Part shown: positions 35,677 to 45,175 of the stretch, piece by piece
How the letters are laid out: the number at the start of each line of letters is the position of its first letter
Numbering within the stretch: the first letter of the stretch is position 1
NCBI RefSeq assembly: GCF_016735595.1
Contig: NZ_JAERRB010000005.1
Span: 372,001-436,000 of the forward strand
Source: Chryseolinea lacunae
GTDB lineage: Bacteria; Bacteroidota; Bacteroidia; Cytophagales; Cyclobacteriaceae
Direction of reading: 5' to 3'
DNA length: 64,000 nt
Position numbers and translations under genes: made by a program
Notes under the pieces: model-generated
The model's database searches: none
What the model was told of the DNA's origin: nothing
What the model saw: the letters and a program-made list of their open reading frames with translations, nothing else

Positions 35677-37092
35677 TTATCTGCGGATGACGATGTCGAT
35701 CGGGTTGCCAGGAATGTTCCCGACTTTTTTCAACAGGTCGCCATATTTGCCGGCGCTCACGTCCATGTAGTAGAGCGCACCTTCCACACCTGCCACCAGC
35801 AAATCATTGTCAATCAGCTTGAGCATGGTGATGTTTTTGCCTCCGAAATCCTGTTCAATGCGCTGCAGATCTTGGTTCAGCGGATTGTAGCGATAAATGT
35901 TGCTACCCGACGTGAAGTAGATGATCTCCAGGAAAGAGCCTTGCCATTTGGTGTTGGCGTCCACCAGGTTCGAGCCCGAAAACACACGATACGATTTCGG
36001 GAAGATCATGCCGGGCACATGCATGAACTTTGCTTCCTGAAGCGTGCCATCGGTGTTGCGGAAGAACGCATAGGTCGACTCGCCCGTCAGCATTTGCATA
36101 TACACCAGCTCCTTGCCGATGGCCTTGGGGTTGAAGTCAACGCCTTCATCGCTCATCACCTCGTATTGCGCACCGGCATAATCACCGACCGCACCAAACT
36201 GCACAAACTGTTGCCGGTTAACGTCGAAGCCCAGATAATGCGAACCGGCATAGATGAAGTTGTCGGATATCTTATAGTCTCCGGGCATGGCATCGCCAAA
36301 TTTTCCAAACACCGGGCTGAACGGCGCCGTTGTGTAAGCACCGATATAGAGTTTCCCGTTGATGACGCCGGTGGGCACATTGGCACCGTGACGCACCAGC
36401 GATCCCATTTGAATCTGTTTGGGTTCGGTGAAGAAATTTTCGGCGAGGTATCGCTTCCGGAACAAGGTGCTCAAACTCAACATCACGCCGGGTTTGTCGG
36501 GCTCGCCGCACAACACAAAATAATTATTATACCAATCCTGCGAAGGCACAGCTTCAATGCTAAACAACTGCAGCGGTTTGTGTGGCAACGGCTCGCCATG
36601 CAACGCTTCATAGATGTTGGCCTGAACGGTTTCGTCTGGTTTCACAAAGGCCAGTTGCGCCACACCGCCCACGTCGCTCAGCACCAGTGTGCCCTTCGTG
36701 AATTCGGAACGCACTTCGATCTTAAACGGAAAGAAATATTTCATTCCGTTTGACTTATCGGTCACAATAAACTTGGCGCTGTAGGTCGACTCTTTCAGGT
36801 GACAGACAATATTGAGATTCTTTCCGTCGTAGAACTCCTCGCGAAGGTCAACAGGATTTGAGATGTCCCACTTGTATTCCATCTGGTCGGTGGCCGACAG
36901 CGAATGTTTCACCGTGGGACGGATGATGAGACTGTCGCCGACAAAGGCTACGATCTTCACCTGCATGCCGGTGACGATGGGCTCTTCTACTTCGTTATAG
37001 GTATAGTTCCCCAGATCGTTGTAGCACGAGGTCAATGCCATGAGACCGAAGAACAGCAGAGATGCAAAACTTTTTTTCATGATTGACTGCAT
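35677..37092 (-). CDS. PKD-like family lipoprotein of the PUL
   Basis: 471 residues. The ATG at 37092 is preferred because it overlaps the preceding stop as TAATG; a second ATG at 37080 starts MKKSFASLLFFGLMALTSC, the lipoprotein signal. The N-terminus (YTYNEVEEPIVTG) and PKD-like beta segments (residues ~45-130) match the PKD-like lipoproteins usually found with SusC, SusD and DUF4843. The remainder shows propeller-like repeats (QLFSIEAVPSQDWYNNYFVL, EIIYFTSGSNIYRYN). It probably binds glycan or protein at the cell surface. Confidence 0.82.
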   Translation of the reverse strand: MQSIMKKSFASLLFFGLMALTSCYNDLGNYTYNEVEEPIVTGMQVKIVAFVGDSLIIRPTVKHSLSATDQMEYKWDISNPVDLREEFYDGKNLNIVCHLKESTYSAKFIVTDKSNGMKYFFPFKIEVRSEFTKGTLVLSDVGGVAQLAFVKPDETVQANIYEALHGEPLPHKPLQLFSIEAVPSQDWYNNYFVLCGEPDKPGVMLSLSTLFRKRYLAENFFTEPKQIQMGSLVRHGANVPTGVINGKLYIGAYTTAPFSPVFGKFGDAMPGDYKISDNFIYAGSHYLGFDVNRQQFVQFGAVGDYAGAQYEVMSDEGVDFNPKAIGKELVYMQMLTGESTYAFFRNTDGTLQEAKFMHVPGMIFPKSYRVFSGSNLVDANTKWQGSFLEIIYFTSGSNIYRYNPLNQDLQRIEQDFGGKNITMLKLIDNDLLVAGVEGALYYMDVSAGKYGDLLKKVGNIPGNPIDIVIRR

Positions 37093-38009
37093 TAGTGGTT
37101 GATGGTTATGGGCTTGCCCTTTTCGTCGATAAAGTAATATTCACCATCCTCCTGGCTCTTTTTCAGCAAATACTTCTTTGCCGGATTGGCTTCGGTGTGA
37201 AGAAAGAAGGTGTCGTCTCCATTATCCGTGAGCACATACCCTTTGTCATTTTCAGCCACCCAGTCGAAGGGAAAGACCAGCAACGCCTTTAGCTTCTCGA
37301 TCAGGTAAAGATTATAGGGTATCTGGTATTGATTCTCACCATCATAGTTGGCCACCAAGTCGATGTTGCCTACGGCGATGATATAGAGGGCGTGCTTGGT
37401 GCGAGAGTAGCTTGCCAGTTCGCCTTGCCAGAGTGTCCACCACAACGGTTTTTCGAGTCGGTTGGAGAACATGATCGCCGTCTCGGATTTTCGCGCAACG
37501 TCCACACTAAAATCTTCGGTGGATGCGAGTTTAAGGTTGATGAACAGGCTTTGTGAATCAAGCTTTGCATCGGTGTTATAGAGGATGACGGGAACCCACG
37601 TCTGACCTGAGTCGGCCGGCAGGGTATACGATTCCAGCAACGGCTGATAGTGCACCGAAGATTCGGCCGTCGTCTTTTTAGACGTAACAACGACTTTAAA
37701 CTTCCGGTCGTGATGAACGCGTGTGCCCGAGAGCGAAACCGGCACATACACGGTGTCGGTGGTCTTCTCCGGCGTGAGAGCAAACGTGTAAGACAAAACA
37801 CTGTCGCGCTTGTCGAGCTTTTTGTCCTTGATTTCCTCTTCCGACAGTCCCACTTCCTTGCTGGAGCCAAAGTATACATTATCCGCGCTGGAATACTTCA
37901 GCGGTTCGTCCGCATTGCAGGCAAACAGCAGGGTCATGAGCAGCATGCATCCTGCACGCCATCCGTTCGACAGCGTCATGCGGGTATTTATAGTGTTATG
38001 TAAAATCAT
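37092..38009 (-). CDS. DUF4843 domain lipoprotein of the PUL
   Basis: 305 residues from the ATG at 38009; the internal ATG at 37979 (MTLSNGWRAGCMLLMTLLFAC) is the alternative and carries the lipobox. Key segments are DNVYFGSSKEVGLSEEEIKD, LSYTFALTPEKTTDTVYVPV and a C-terminal region with WWTLWQGELASYSRTKHALY, typical of DUF4843 proteins that follow SusD. The role is surface glycan binding or support of the SusCD complex (inference from context). It begins 12 bases after the susD stop and ends in a TAATG overlap with the next gene. Confidence 0.82.
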   Translation of the reverse strand: MILHNTINTRMTLSNGWRAGCMLLMTLLFACNADEPLKYSSADNVYFGSSKEVGLSEEEIKDKKLDKRDSVLSYTFALTPEKTTDTVYVPVSLSGTRVHHDRKFKVVVTSKKTTAESSVHYQPLLESYTLPADSGQTWVPVILYNTDAKLDSQSLFINLKLASTEDFSVDVARKSETAIMFSNRLEKPLWWTLWQGELASYSRTKHALYIIAVGNIDLVANYDGENQYQIPYNLYLIEKLKALLVFPFDWVAENDKGYVLTDNGDDTFFLHTEANPAKKYLLKKSQEDGEYYFIDEKGKPITINH

Positions 38010-38021
38010 GTGTTGATGTTT

Positions 38022-39527
38022 TTAGTTGCCTGAAAACTGAATCTCATCGTCTGGCAGTGGCAATACAAAAATCTGACTGGAAGGGCCATAGGTTTCCGTG
38101 CCACTTTGGTTGATTACCGGTCTGTTCAGTCGCTTGTAGAAATAGAACAGTTGCCCTTCTGCAAACAATTCTTTCCGGTATTCCTTCGACAGTTTGGTGT
38201 AGAAGAATTCCGGGTCATACTCGCCGTGAATTTCATAGAGTCCACCAATACCGCGGTTCAGTCGCACCTCGTTAAAATAGCGCCACGCTCTTTCGCTGTC
38301 GGAGTTGAACACGCATTCGGCAGCGATGTAATACATCTCGCTGAGGCGTATGGCCGGTGCCATAATGGTATGCATATTTCCGTCGTTGCTGCGTTTGTAT
38401 TTCTCCAGCGACACCGTAGTGCCCTGGCTGGCGAATTTAAACCACTGTTTGTAGCGCAGATCTTCCGCACCTTCTGCGGCCACTTCATAGATGAAGTCGC
38501 ATGAGTTTTGTTTCAGTGTGAGGCCAATGCTTCCCCGCTGAAATCGATCCGACAGGGCGCCGGTGTAATTGGGAATCTCCCATCCAAAAATCAGTTCCTT
38601 ATACAGGATGCGGTCTTTCTTGGCTTCGTCTACTGCGGCGAAGTCGTTGGGTTCGGTCCACGGAAATTTCTTCGAAGCAATAACCGTCTCGGCGTTGGTC
38701 AATGCATTTTCTTTGTCGCCCTTATACAGGTAGGCACGTGCTAATGCACCGCACACACCATAAAAATTAAGGCGATGACGTCTGTTTCGTAAAAACAGGG
38801 CGCCGGCTTCTTCGTTCGAGCCATCGTCGGGAAGTGTGTTGCCATCGTCGCCATCGAAGGTATAGCCCACCACATAGGCGCCGTTCAGAATGGGATCGGA
38901 ACTGCGCAACAAGTCTTTGGCGTTGTTCAGGTCGGCGAGGATGCTGTCGAGCGCCGCAGCCACGGTAACTTTCTGAACAACCTTATTGCTGTAGCGGGTC
39001 ACATAGGGAATACTTTCAGCTGTGGGCCCCACGGCATACGACGGTGCAAACATTCTCAGCAGATCGAGGTGCAGATAGCCGCGCAACGCCAGGGCCTCAC
39101 CTTTCACGATCAGATAATTGTCGCCTGTGAAAATATTCTCACGGGCATCGATGTTCTCCAGAATCAGGTTGCAGTTGCCAATGGCACCGTAGAGTCCGAT
39201 CCATGCGGCATCTCTCCGTTTCACAAAATCCTTGTCTTTGTAATTGTACTGCGCGGTCTGCTCATAAGGGAATAGCGTGTTGGTCACGTCTACCACGTCG
39301 TAGTTTTGAGCCATCACATCCAGGAAACCAAAGGTCAGTTCGTTGCCGTAGAGTTCGGGTTTGATGCAGCGCGAATACACGCCGTTCAACGCCTCCAGGA
39401 AACCTTCTTCGGTCTGGAACAAACTTTCCCTGTCCACTTCAGACTGTGGCTTGATGTCGAGGTAATCACCACAGGAAGCGAGTGCCACCAGAGCAAAAAT
39501 CCATATTGCATACTTTCTCATGATCAT
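38022..39527 (-). CDS. SusD/RagB family nutrient-binding outer membrane lipoprotein
   Basis: 501 residues. Lipoprotein signal MIMRKYAIWIFALVALASC, with a second ATG at 39521. The N-terminal DYLDIKPQSEVDRESLFQTEEGFLEALNGVY and the TPR-like helices with ALRGYLHLDLLRMFAPSY are hallmarks of SusD. The tail ends RPVINQSGTETYGPSSQIFVLPLPDDEIQFSGN, also typical. It caps the SusC channel and binds oligosaccharide or glycopeptide ligand at the cell surface. The start lies 6 bases after susC, so the two are co-translated. Confidence 0.95.
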   Translation of the reverse strand: MIMRKYAIWIFALVALASCGDYLDIKPQSEVDRESLFQTEEGFLEALNGVYSRCIKPELYGNELTFGFLDVMAQNYDVVDVTNTLFPYEQTAQYNYKDKDFVKRRDAAWIGLYGAIGNCNLILENIDARENIFTGDNYLIVKGEALALRGYLHLDLLRMFAPSYAVGPTAESIPYVTRYSNKVVQKVTVAAALDSILADLNNAKDLLRSSDPILNGAYVVGYTFDGDDGNTLPDDGSNEEAGALFLRNRRHRLNFYGVCGALARAYLYKGDKENALTNAETVIASKKFPWTEPNDFAAVDEAKKDRILYKELIFGWEIPNYTGALSDRFQRGSIGLTLKQNSCDFIYEVAAEGAEDLRYKQWFKFASQGTTVSLEKYKRSNDGNMHTIMAPAIRLSEMYYIAAECVFNSDSERAWRYFNEVRLNRGIGGLYEIHGEYDPEFFYTKLSKEYRKELFAEGQLFYFYKRLNRPVINQSGTETYGPSSQIFVLPLPDDEIQFSGN

Positions 39528-39533
39528 CTGAGG

Positions 39534-42500
39534 TTAGAATCTTGACTGAAGTGAAAATGTTACCATGCGCGCAAACGGATACTCAATGCCACGTTCCATG
39601 GTCACGGCCGACCATCGCCAGGGATCGTTCATGGTCACGGTGAAGCGAAGCATTTGCATGGCCAACTTCTGCGTAATGAAACGCGGTGTTTCATACGAGA
39701 GCGCCAACGTGCGCAGCTCGATCACATCGTCGGCCTGAATGAAGCGAGAGCTGGCCTTGGTCGGATTCTGGTCGGCAATGTTCTTGAAGAACACCTGGTC
39801 GCCGGGCTGTTTCCAGCGCTGGTCCAGCACACGCTGATCCACGTTGTAGCGGGGGTCGGCATTCTCCACACGATCGATCAGTGTCTGGTTGTATACATCA
39901 CCTCCCCACCGGGTGTAGAAGCTGAGCATCAACATGAAGTTCCGGTAAGAAATGTTGGTACCGAAAAATCCTTCTACCTTGGGGCTTGAGTTTCCAACGG
40001 CCACTATGTCTTTCACATCATAGTCGTAGGTGAGCGAGCCATCCTTCTTCATAAAAATCTCTTTGCCGTTTTCGGGGTCAATGCCCAGCGAACGCACAGC
40101 ATAGATGGTGTTCAGTGACTGACCTTCCTGGAAACGCAACAGCGGAACACTCTGGTAGTCTTCTTCGATCTGCTTTTCATCGGCCTCGTCGTTATATTTT
40201 TTCAGCGAGTTGGCGATGCGGCGGATTTTGTTTTCGTTGTGCACCAGGTTGGACGTAATGTTTACCGTCCAGTCTTTGGCGCGCACCACGTTGGCCATGA
40301 AGTTGAGTTCAAAGCCGGTGTTCTGCATCTGTCCCAGGTTGTCTTTGTAGGCGAGATATCCCAGCGAGGGTGGCACCACAATGTCGGCCAGCAAGTCGTC
40401 GGTGATCTTATAATAATAGCGCGGCGACACCATGATGCGGTTGTTGAACAACGTAGCATCAATGCCTACGTCATAGTTGTGCGTGCGTTGCCACCGGAGG
40501 TTTTCGTTTCCATAGCCCATGGGTTCCACGCCAATGCCGGTAGAATACCAGTCGTTAAAATACTGATAGGTGGTTTGTGCCTGGTAGGCCGGGAACGCCA
40601 CAACACCGGTGAGGCCCGTGCTGGCGCGCAGCTTCAACTGGTCGATGTAGGTTGCTCCCGACAGGAAATCTTCCTTGTGCAGGTTCCAGCCAATGCCCGT
40701 TGCCCAAAACGGCGCCACCTTGTTGTCGGTGCCGAACTTCGACGAGCCATCAAGACGCGCCGCCACATCGAGCAGATATTTGTTGTCATAAGAATAGTTG
40801 ACGCTCAGAAAACCAGACGCCAGGCGCTCGTGTATGTAGATACCCGTTGGCGGGTCGTCGCTGTAGCGGTTGGCAAAGTCGATGTTGGGAAAGCGGTCGT
40901 TGGAATATCCCAGCGCCACAAACTTTTTGAAGTCCGAACGATAGTCGCGGAAGTTGCCACCCAGCGACGCATTCAGAAAGTGCTTGCCCAGTTCCTTGTT
41001 GTAGGAAAGCACGGCGTTTCCGTCGAGTGTAAATTCGCCCGTTGTGCCAAACGTATACTCACCGCGTTTCTTCGGGTCGGTCTCCGTCTGGTATTCGTTG
41101 CGGAAAGGCGATTTGAAAATGTCGGTAGTGGCATCATACTTCGTGAAATTCAAAAGCCCACGCAAGGTCAACCCGTTGGTGATGTTCCACACGGTCGAGA
41201 ATGAATTAATGATCTGTGTATAGGCCGACTGGTTTTTGCTGTTGAGGGTGGCGTCATACAACGGGTTCAGCACACCGCTTGTGATCAGCGAATTCTGGTT
41301 GTCCACCGTTCCGCGGGTTACCCAGCTGTCGACTTCGCGGATGATGTTTCCCTTCTCATCACGTTTGAGGTAATAGGGATTCATGCGCACATAGTCGGCA
41401 AAGTTTCCGTAGGGCGACTCTGTCGATTTCACAAAGTTCACCGACAGGTCGTTAGAGAAAAGAAGCTTGTCGTTGAGGTTGTGTATAAGCTTGATGTCGC
41501 CGCCATACCGTTTCCGTCCCGAGCTTTTCATCACGCCGGGCAACTGGTGATTGTAGGCCGTAAGGGCATAGCGCGTGGCCTTTGATCCGCCTTGTATGCT
41601 CAGTGAGTTTTTATGACCGATGGCCGTCTCTACTGGTTCAGAAAGCCAGTAAGTGTCGACCCCCGACAATACACTTTTCTTTTTGTTATAGTACAGCTCG
41701 TCAAACTCTCCCTGGCTCAGTGTCGATTGTAACACATTCGCATCATAGAGGCCGGCCAGTCGTTCGTATTCCAGTTTATCGGAAGCGTTCAACACGTTGT
41801 AGACCGAGAGGTCGGGACCTGTAACGTTCATTTCATAATTGTAGAACAATTGTAGTTTTCCCTCCTCCGGCTTGTGGGTGGTAATGACCAGCACGCCGTT
41901 GGCTGCACGCGAACCATACACGGCCGTAGCGGCAGCATCTTTGAGCAAGGTGACCGACGCCACGCGATTGATGTCCAGGTCGTAGATGGTTTGAAGCGTC
42001 ACCTCAAAGCCGTCCAGGATGAACGTGGGCAGGTTTGGGTTGCTCTGCAAGCCGTTCTTGTTCAGCTTGTCGATGTCGCCCGCGCTCGAAGGCAATCCGG
42101 AAGCGCCACGCACGTTGATGTCGGGCAGCTTGTTGGGGTTTGATCCAAACGCGTTGTTCTGAATAACTTTGAACGACGGATCGTAGGCCTGAATACTTTG
42201 AAAGATGTTCACCGGGTTCACTTTCTTAAGGTCCTCGCCCGACACGGTGATGGCCGTGCCCGTGAAACTTTCCTTGCGAATTTCCTGGTAGCCGGTGATG
42301 ACCACTTCCTTCAACGCCGAAATGTTTTCTTCCATCGACACATCAATGGTGGTGCGACCGTCAACGGCAATTTCGTAGGTGGCAAAGCCGATAAACGAAA
42401 ACAGCAGCACATCGCCTTCGGCCGTTTCCAGCGTGTATTTTCCGTTCACATCCGTGGCCGTGCCCCGCATGGTGTTTTTGATGAGCACGTTCACACCAGG

Positions 42501-42959
42501 CATAGCCTGCCGCGTCGTGGCATCTACCACGGTGCCGCTAACGGCGTGGGCGATCCAGCGTTCGGCGTTCATACTGCCCTGGCTCTTGTCGGCCACCAGA
42601 TTGTCTTCGGCCTTGAACAGCAGAATGTGATTGTTCACCAGGTTGAAGCCAATGCCTAGCGGCTTGAGCATGTTGTCCAACACATCTTTGAGTTGTGCCT
42701 GTGAAACCTGGATGGAGACTTTTTCCAGGACCGGGATAGCCGAAGGGCTATATACAAATTTTACATTCACTTGTTTTTGGATCTCCGTCAGCACCTGACG
42801 GACTTCGGTGTCGGTCACCGCGAGGGACACCGGCTTTTCCAGCATCGATTGTGCGCTGGCGGTCAATGCGAGGCACGCGCCCAGCCATGCCAGGAAAAAT
42901 TTCGCACGCATAGCCATCCTTGTTGTTTTAAGAAAAACAACAAATTGTTTTTTTTCCAT
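39534..42959 (-). CDS. SusC/RagA family TonB-dependent transporter with STN domain
   Basis: 1141 residues from the ATG at 42959. Signal peptide ends near TASAQ (37). Residues ~44-115 form an STN (secretin/TonB N-terminus) domain (VSLAVTDTEVRQVLTEIQKQ), then a carboxypeptidase-regulatory-like domain (SGTVVDATTRQAMPGVNV), the plug (EVVITGYQEIRKESFTG, SVTLLKDAAATAVYGSRAANG) and a large barrel. The STN domain is the signature of transporters that signal through FecR anti-sigma factors, and such a gene lies directly upstream. It imports glycan or glycopeptide across the outer membrane. Confidence 0.95.
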   Translation of the reverse strand: MEKKQFVVFLKTTRMAMRAKFFLAWLGACLALTASAQSMLEKPVSLAVTDTEVRQVLTEIQKQVNVKFVYSPSAIPVLEKVSIQVSQAQLKDVLDNMLKPLGIGFNLVNNHILLFKAEDNLVADKSQGSMNAERWIAHAVSGTVVDATTRQAMPGVNVLIKNTMRGTATDVNGKYTLETAEGDVLLFSFIGFATYEIAVDGRTTIDVSMEENISALKEVVITGYQEIRKESFTGTAITVSGEDLKKVNPVNIFQSIQAYDPSFKVIQNNAFGSNPNKLPDINVRGASGLPSSAGDIDKLNKNGLQSNPNLPTFILDGFEVTLQTIYDLDINRVASVTLLKDAAATAVYGSRAANGVLVITTHKPEEGKLQLFYNYEMNVTGPDLSVYNVLNASDKLEYERLAGLYDANVLQSTLSQGEFDELYYNKKKSVLSGVDTYWLSEPVETAIGHKNSLSIQGGSKATRYALTAYNHQLPGVMKSSGRKRYGGDIKLIHNLNDKLLFSNDLSVNFVKSTESPYGNFADYVRMNPYYLKRDEKGNIIREVDSWVTRGTVDNQNSLITSGVLNPLYDATLNSKNQSAYTQIINSFSTVWNITNGLTLRGLLNFTKYDATTDIFKSPFRNEYQTETDPKKRGEYTFGTTGEFTLDGNAVLSYNKELGKHFLNASLGGNFRDYRSDFKKFVALGYSNDRFPNIDFANRYSDDPPTGIYIHERLASGFLSVNYSYDNKYLLDVAARLDGSSKFGTDNKVAPFWATGIGWNLHKEDFLSGATYIDQLKLRASTGLTGVVAFPAYQAQTTYQYFNDWYSTGIGVEPMGYGNENLRWQRTHNYDVGIDATLFNNRIMVSPRYYYKITDDLLADIVVPPSLGYLAYKDNLGQMQNTGFELNFMANVVRAKDWTVNITSNLVHNENKIRRIANSLKKYNDEADEKQIEEDYQSVPLLRFQEGQSLNTIYAVRSLGIDPENGKEIFMKKDGSLTYDYDVKDIVAVGNSSPKVEGFFGTNISYRNFMLMLSFYTRWGGDVYNQTLIDRVENADPRYNVDQRVLDQRWKQPGDQVFFKNIADQNPTKASSRFIQADDVIELRTLALSYETPRFITQKLAMQMLRFTVTMNDPWRWSAVTMERGIEYPFARMVTFSLQSRF

Positions 42960-43139
42960 ACCTTTAAATAAGTTTTGTTGCAGATGATGTTCTCGACAAA
43001 ACACTGCCCTTCCAAGAGCAGGTTAAGCGCTGGCGGTGTTCGTGCATCGTCAGCGTTTTCTATTTAAGGGCTATGTGTGTTCGTAGATGTTAGCGTTCAT
43101 AGGTTCTTCAGGTTTAGGTTTATACATTATATTAGGTGG

Positions 43140-44165
43140 TCATGGATTGCAATGCCCTCCGCGAATGACGATGGAGGTTTCCTGCACGGCATAGGTCGCG
43201 CTGACGGACCTGCACACCAGGTCAAGGCTGGTGTATACATCCAGGCCTGTCAAATCTCCCGTAAAGGTGCAGTGGGTTATGGTCGCTTGCTCCAGTGACA
43301 TGGGAATGTTGTAGGTGCGCGCCAGGCGATCAAACACTTCGGCCACAGATTCTGCAGCGAAGTTGACATCCACAGCCACTACTTCTTCGGTCACCGGCTT
43401 GGGCACGGCCACCAACGACACATTGAGTTCTTCGGTGTCGGGCAGATAAACAACCCGTTGATTTGGGGTGAGCGCTATGCTCTTTTCGAGCGGAAGAATG
43501 CGTTGAATGAAGCGCGCCTTTTCGTTGCGAACCACAATAACTTTCCCGGAGGTCACAGAAACTTCACTTTGCTTATTGGCACCGTTGGCCTTGATGGTGA
43601 AACTGGTGCCCACCACTTGTGTGATGAGGTTATCGCTGAAAACATAGAACGGCTTCGTCCGGTCTTTGGCGACCTGGAAAAAAGCTTCGCCACGCAGAGT
43701 CACTTCTCGCTTTGCGCCGGTGAACGCAACGGGATAGGTCAATGATGCGCCGGGTTGAAGCGTTACCTTGCTGCCATCTTTCAATACAATTTCCAAAGGC
43801 GATTGCGACTCATTGGTGCGTTCCACAATGTCGCGTTGCACCGTGGCCACAAAGGCAGGCTCGATGGCCGGTACACGCACAACGTAGGCCACCACACACA
43901 AAATTCCGATCAGCGAAGCAGCGATGGCCAGGGCAGGCCACAGGGTTCTGACCTTGGCGGGCACAACCGGTGTTTCTTTTCCCATCCTGGACTGAAGTGC
44001 CGTCCAAAGCCTTTCGTCCATGCGGTTCAATTCGTGCGCATCGGGCCCCTCAAGCTCTTCGTCGTCGAGCAGCCCATACCATTGCTCAACAATGCGCTTC
44101 TCCGCTTCAGAACATTTTCCTTCCTGATAGCGCTCTAATAGTCGATGGAATGCTTCGCGGCTCAT
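43140..44165 (-). CDS. FecR-family anti-sigma factor
   Basis: 341 residues, ATG at 44165. The cytoplasmic N-terminus (about 1-70) resembles the sigma-binding region. One membrane helix lies at about 74-95 (LWPALAIAASLIGILCVV). The periplasmic FecR domain has LKDGSKVTLQPGASLTYP, KREVTLRGEAFFQVAKD and TQVVGTSFTIKA. The C-terminal ~75 residues form the DUF4974/STN-like part (FDRLARTYNIPMSLEQATI), which should contact the STN domain of SusC. It lies between the ECF sigma gene and susC, completing a trans-envelope signalling module. Confidence 0.93.
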   Translation of the reverse strand: MSREAFHRLLERYQEGKCSEAEKRIVEQWYGLLDDEELEGPDAHELNRMDERLWTALQSRMGKETPVVPAKVRTLWPALAIAASLIGILCVVAYVVRVPAIEPAFVATVQRDIVERTNESQSPLEIVLKDGSKVTLQPGASLTYPVAFTGAKREVTLRGEAFFQVAKDRTKPFYVFSDNLITQVVGTSFTIKANGANKQSEVSVTSGKVIVVRNEKARFIQRILPLEKSIALTPNQRVVYLPDTEELNVSLVAVPKPVTEEVVAVDVNFAAESVAEVFDRLARTYNIPMSLEQATITHCTFTGDLTGLDVYTSLDLVCRSVSATYAVQETSIVIRGGHCNP

Positions 44166-44298
44166 AGAAATAAACTTGGTGGTTTTTAAAGGCTATGTAG
44201 CGAAAGTGGTACCCCACCCCTAAACGGGTGTTAACAATTTTTTAACAACTTTCTTTGTCAGCAGGGAATAACGTTTGCGGTAGGCAAACACGCAAAGG

Positions 44299-44880
44299 TC
44301 ACAGCAGGTTGATGAAGATCAACCCGGCAACAAAATAGTCTTTCAGGTGAAGACGCATAATTTTAAGAGACTGGGTGATGTGATACTCCACAGCCTTTTC
44401 GGATATGTCGAGATCTTTGGCGATCTCTTTAACGGTTCGATTTTCGAAACGACTCAGCCGAAACACCACGCCCGTCTTGTGAGGCAACAATTCAATTCCT
44501 TTCTCGATGGCTTCCGACAGATCGCTTAGCATGGTGATCTCCTCGGTGGTGTGGGTAATGGTTTGATTATTCCCCTGCACATAGTTGACATACTTCTCGT
44601 GCACCATCTGCACCTTATAGTAGTTGATGATGCTGAACTTAATCGCGCCAAACAGCCACGATTGCAAATTCAGGATGGCGTGTTCACGTCGGCGCTCCCA
44701 CAAGCTCAAAAACAGATTCTGCACCAGCTCTTCTGCCGGCTCCTTGCTTTTCACTTTCCTATAGGCAACCCAGAAGACTTCCTTCCAATAGCGGTCATAA
44801 ATTTCACGAAACGCCACCTCGTCCTCGTGCTGTGTCACGAGGTTCAAGAGTTGTTCATCCTGAAGGTTTGCGTAGATCAT
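44299..44880 (-). CDS. ECF sigma factor controlling the PUL
   Basis: 193 residues, ATG at 44880 (MIYANLQDEQLLNLVTQ). Region 2 includes EVAFREIYDRYWKEVFWVAYRKV and EPAEELVQNLFLSLWERR; region 4 includes FRLSRFENRTVKEIAKDLDISEKAVEY, with the recognition helix. This is the normal form of Bacteroidota PUL-type ECF sigma factors. Its anti-sigma factor is the FecR protein encoded 133 bases downstream. When SusC binds ligand, released sigma should transcribe the susC operon. Confidence 0.93.
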   Translation of the reverse strand: MIYANLQDEQLLNLVTQHEDEVAFREIYDRYWKEVFWVAYRKVKSKEPAEELVQNLFLSLWERRREHAILNLQSWLFGAIKFSIINYYKVQMVHEKYVNYVQGNNQTITHTTEEITMLSDLSEAIEKGIELLPHKTGVVFRLSRFENRTVKEIAKDLDISEKAVEYHITQSLKIMRLHLKDYFVAGLIFINLL

Positions 44881-44896
44881 GAAGTTTACCTGGGGT

Positions 44897-44929
44897 TAAA
44901 TTTATAGAAAAAAAAAGCGCATCGTCAAA
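44897..44929 (-). promoter_or_regulatory. Candidate promoter of the PUL sigma gene
   Basis: On the minus strand TTTG (44929-44926), a 21-base spacer, and TAAATTTA (44904-44897) match TTTG-N19-21-TAnnTTTG with one mismatch. The sigma ATG follows 16 bases later, giving a very short leader. The rest of the 295-base divergent gap up to the desaturase shows no gene. Confidence 0.4.
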
Positions 44930-45175
44930 TTTTCTCCGGCATCCTGAAATAAACACCGTGTAATCGTTTCCTGAAATCCAAAAAAACCAAAGGATAACCG
45001 GCCGCAACCGATTCCAGAAAAATTATCTCGATTTTCTCTGAACAAAAATATCTACGAGGCGTGCGAACCACGCAGACATTTTCAGTTGCGCGAGCTAATG
45101 ATTTCTAAATCCCAATTGAAAGTTTGATTCCCGGTGATTTGCATCGGTGGGTATGAGGTAACAAATTCGCTCAGA

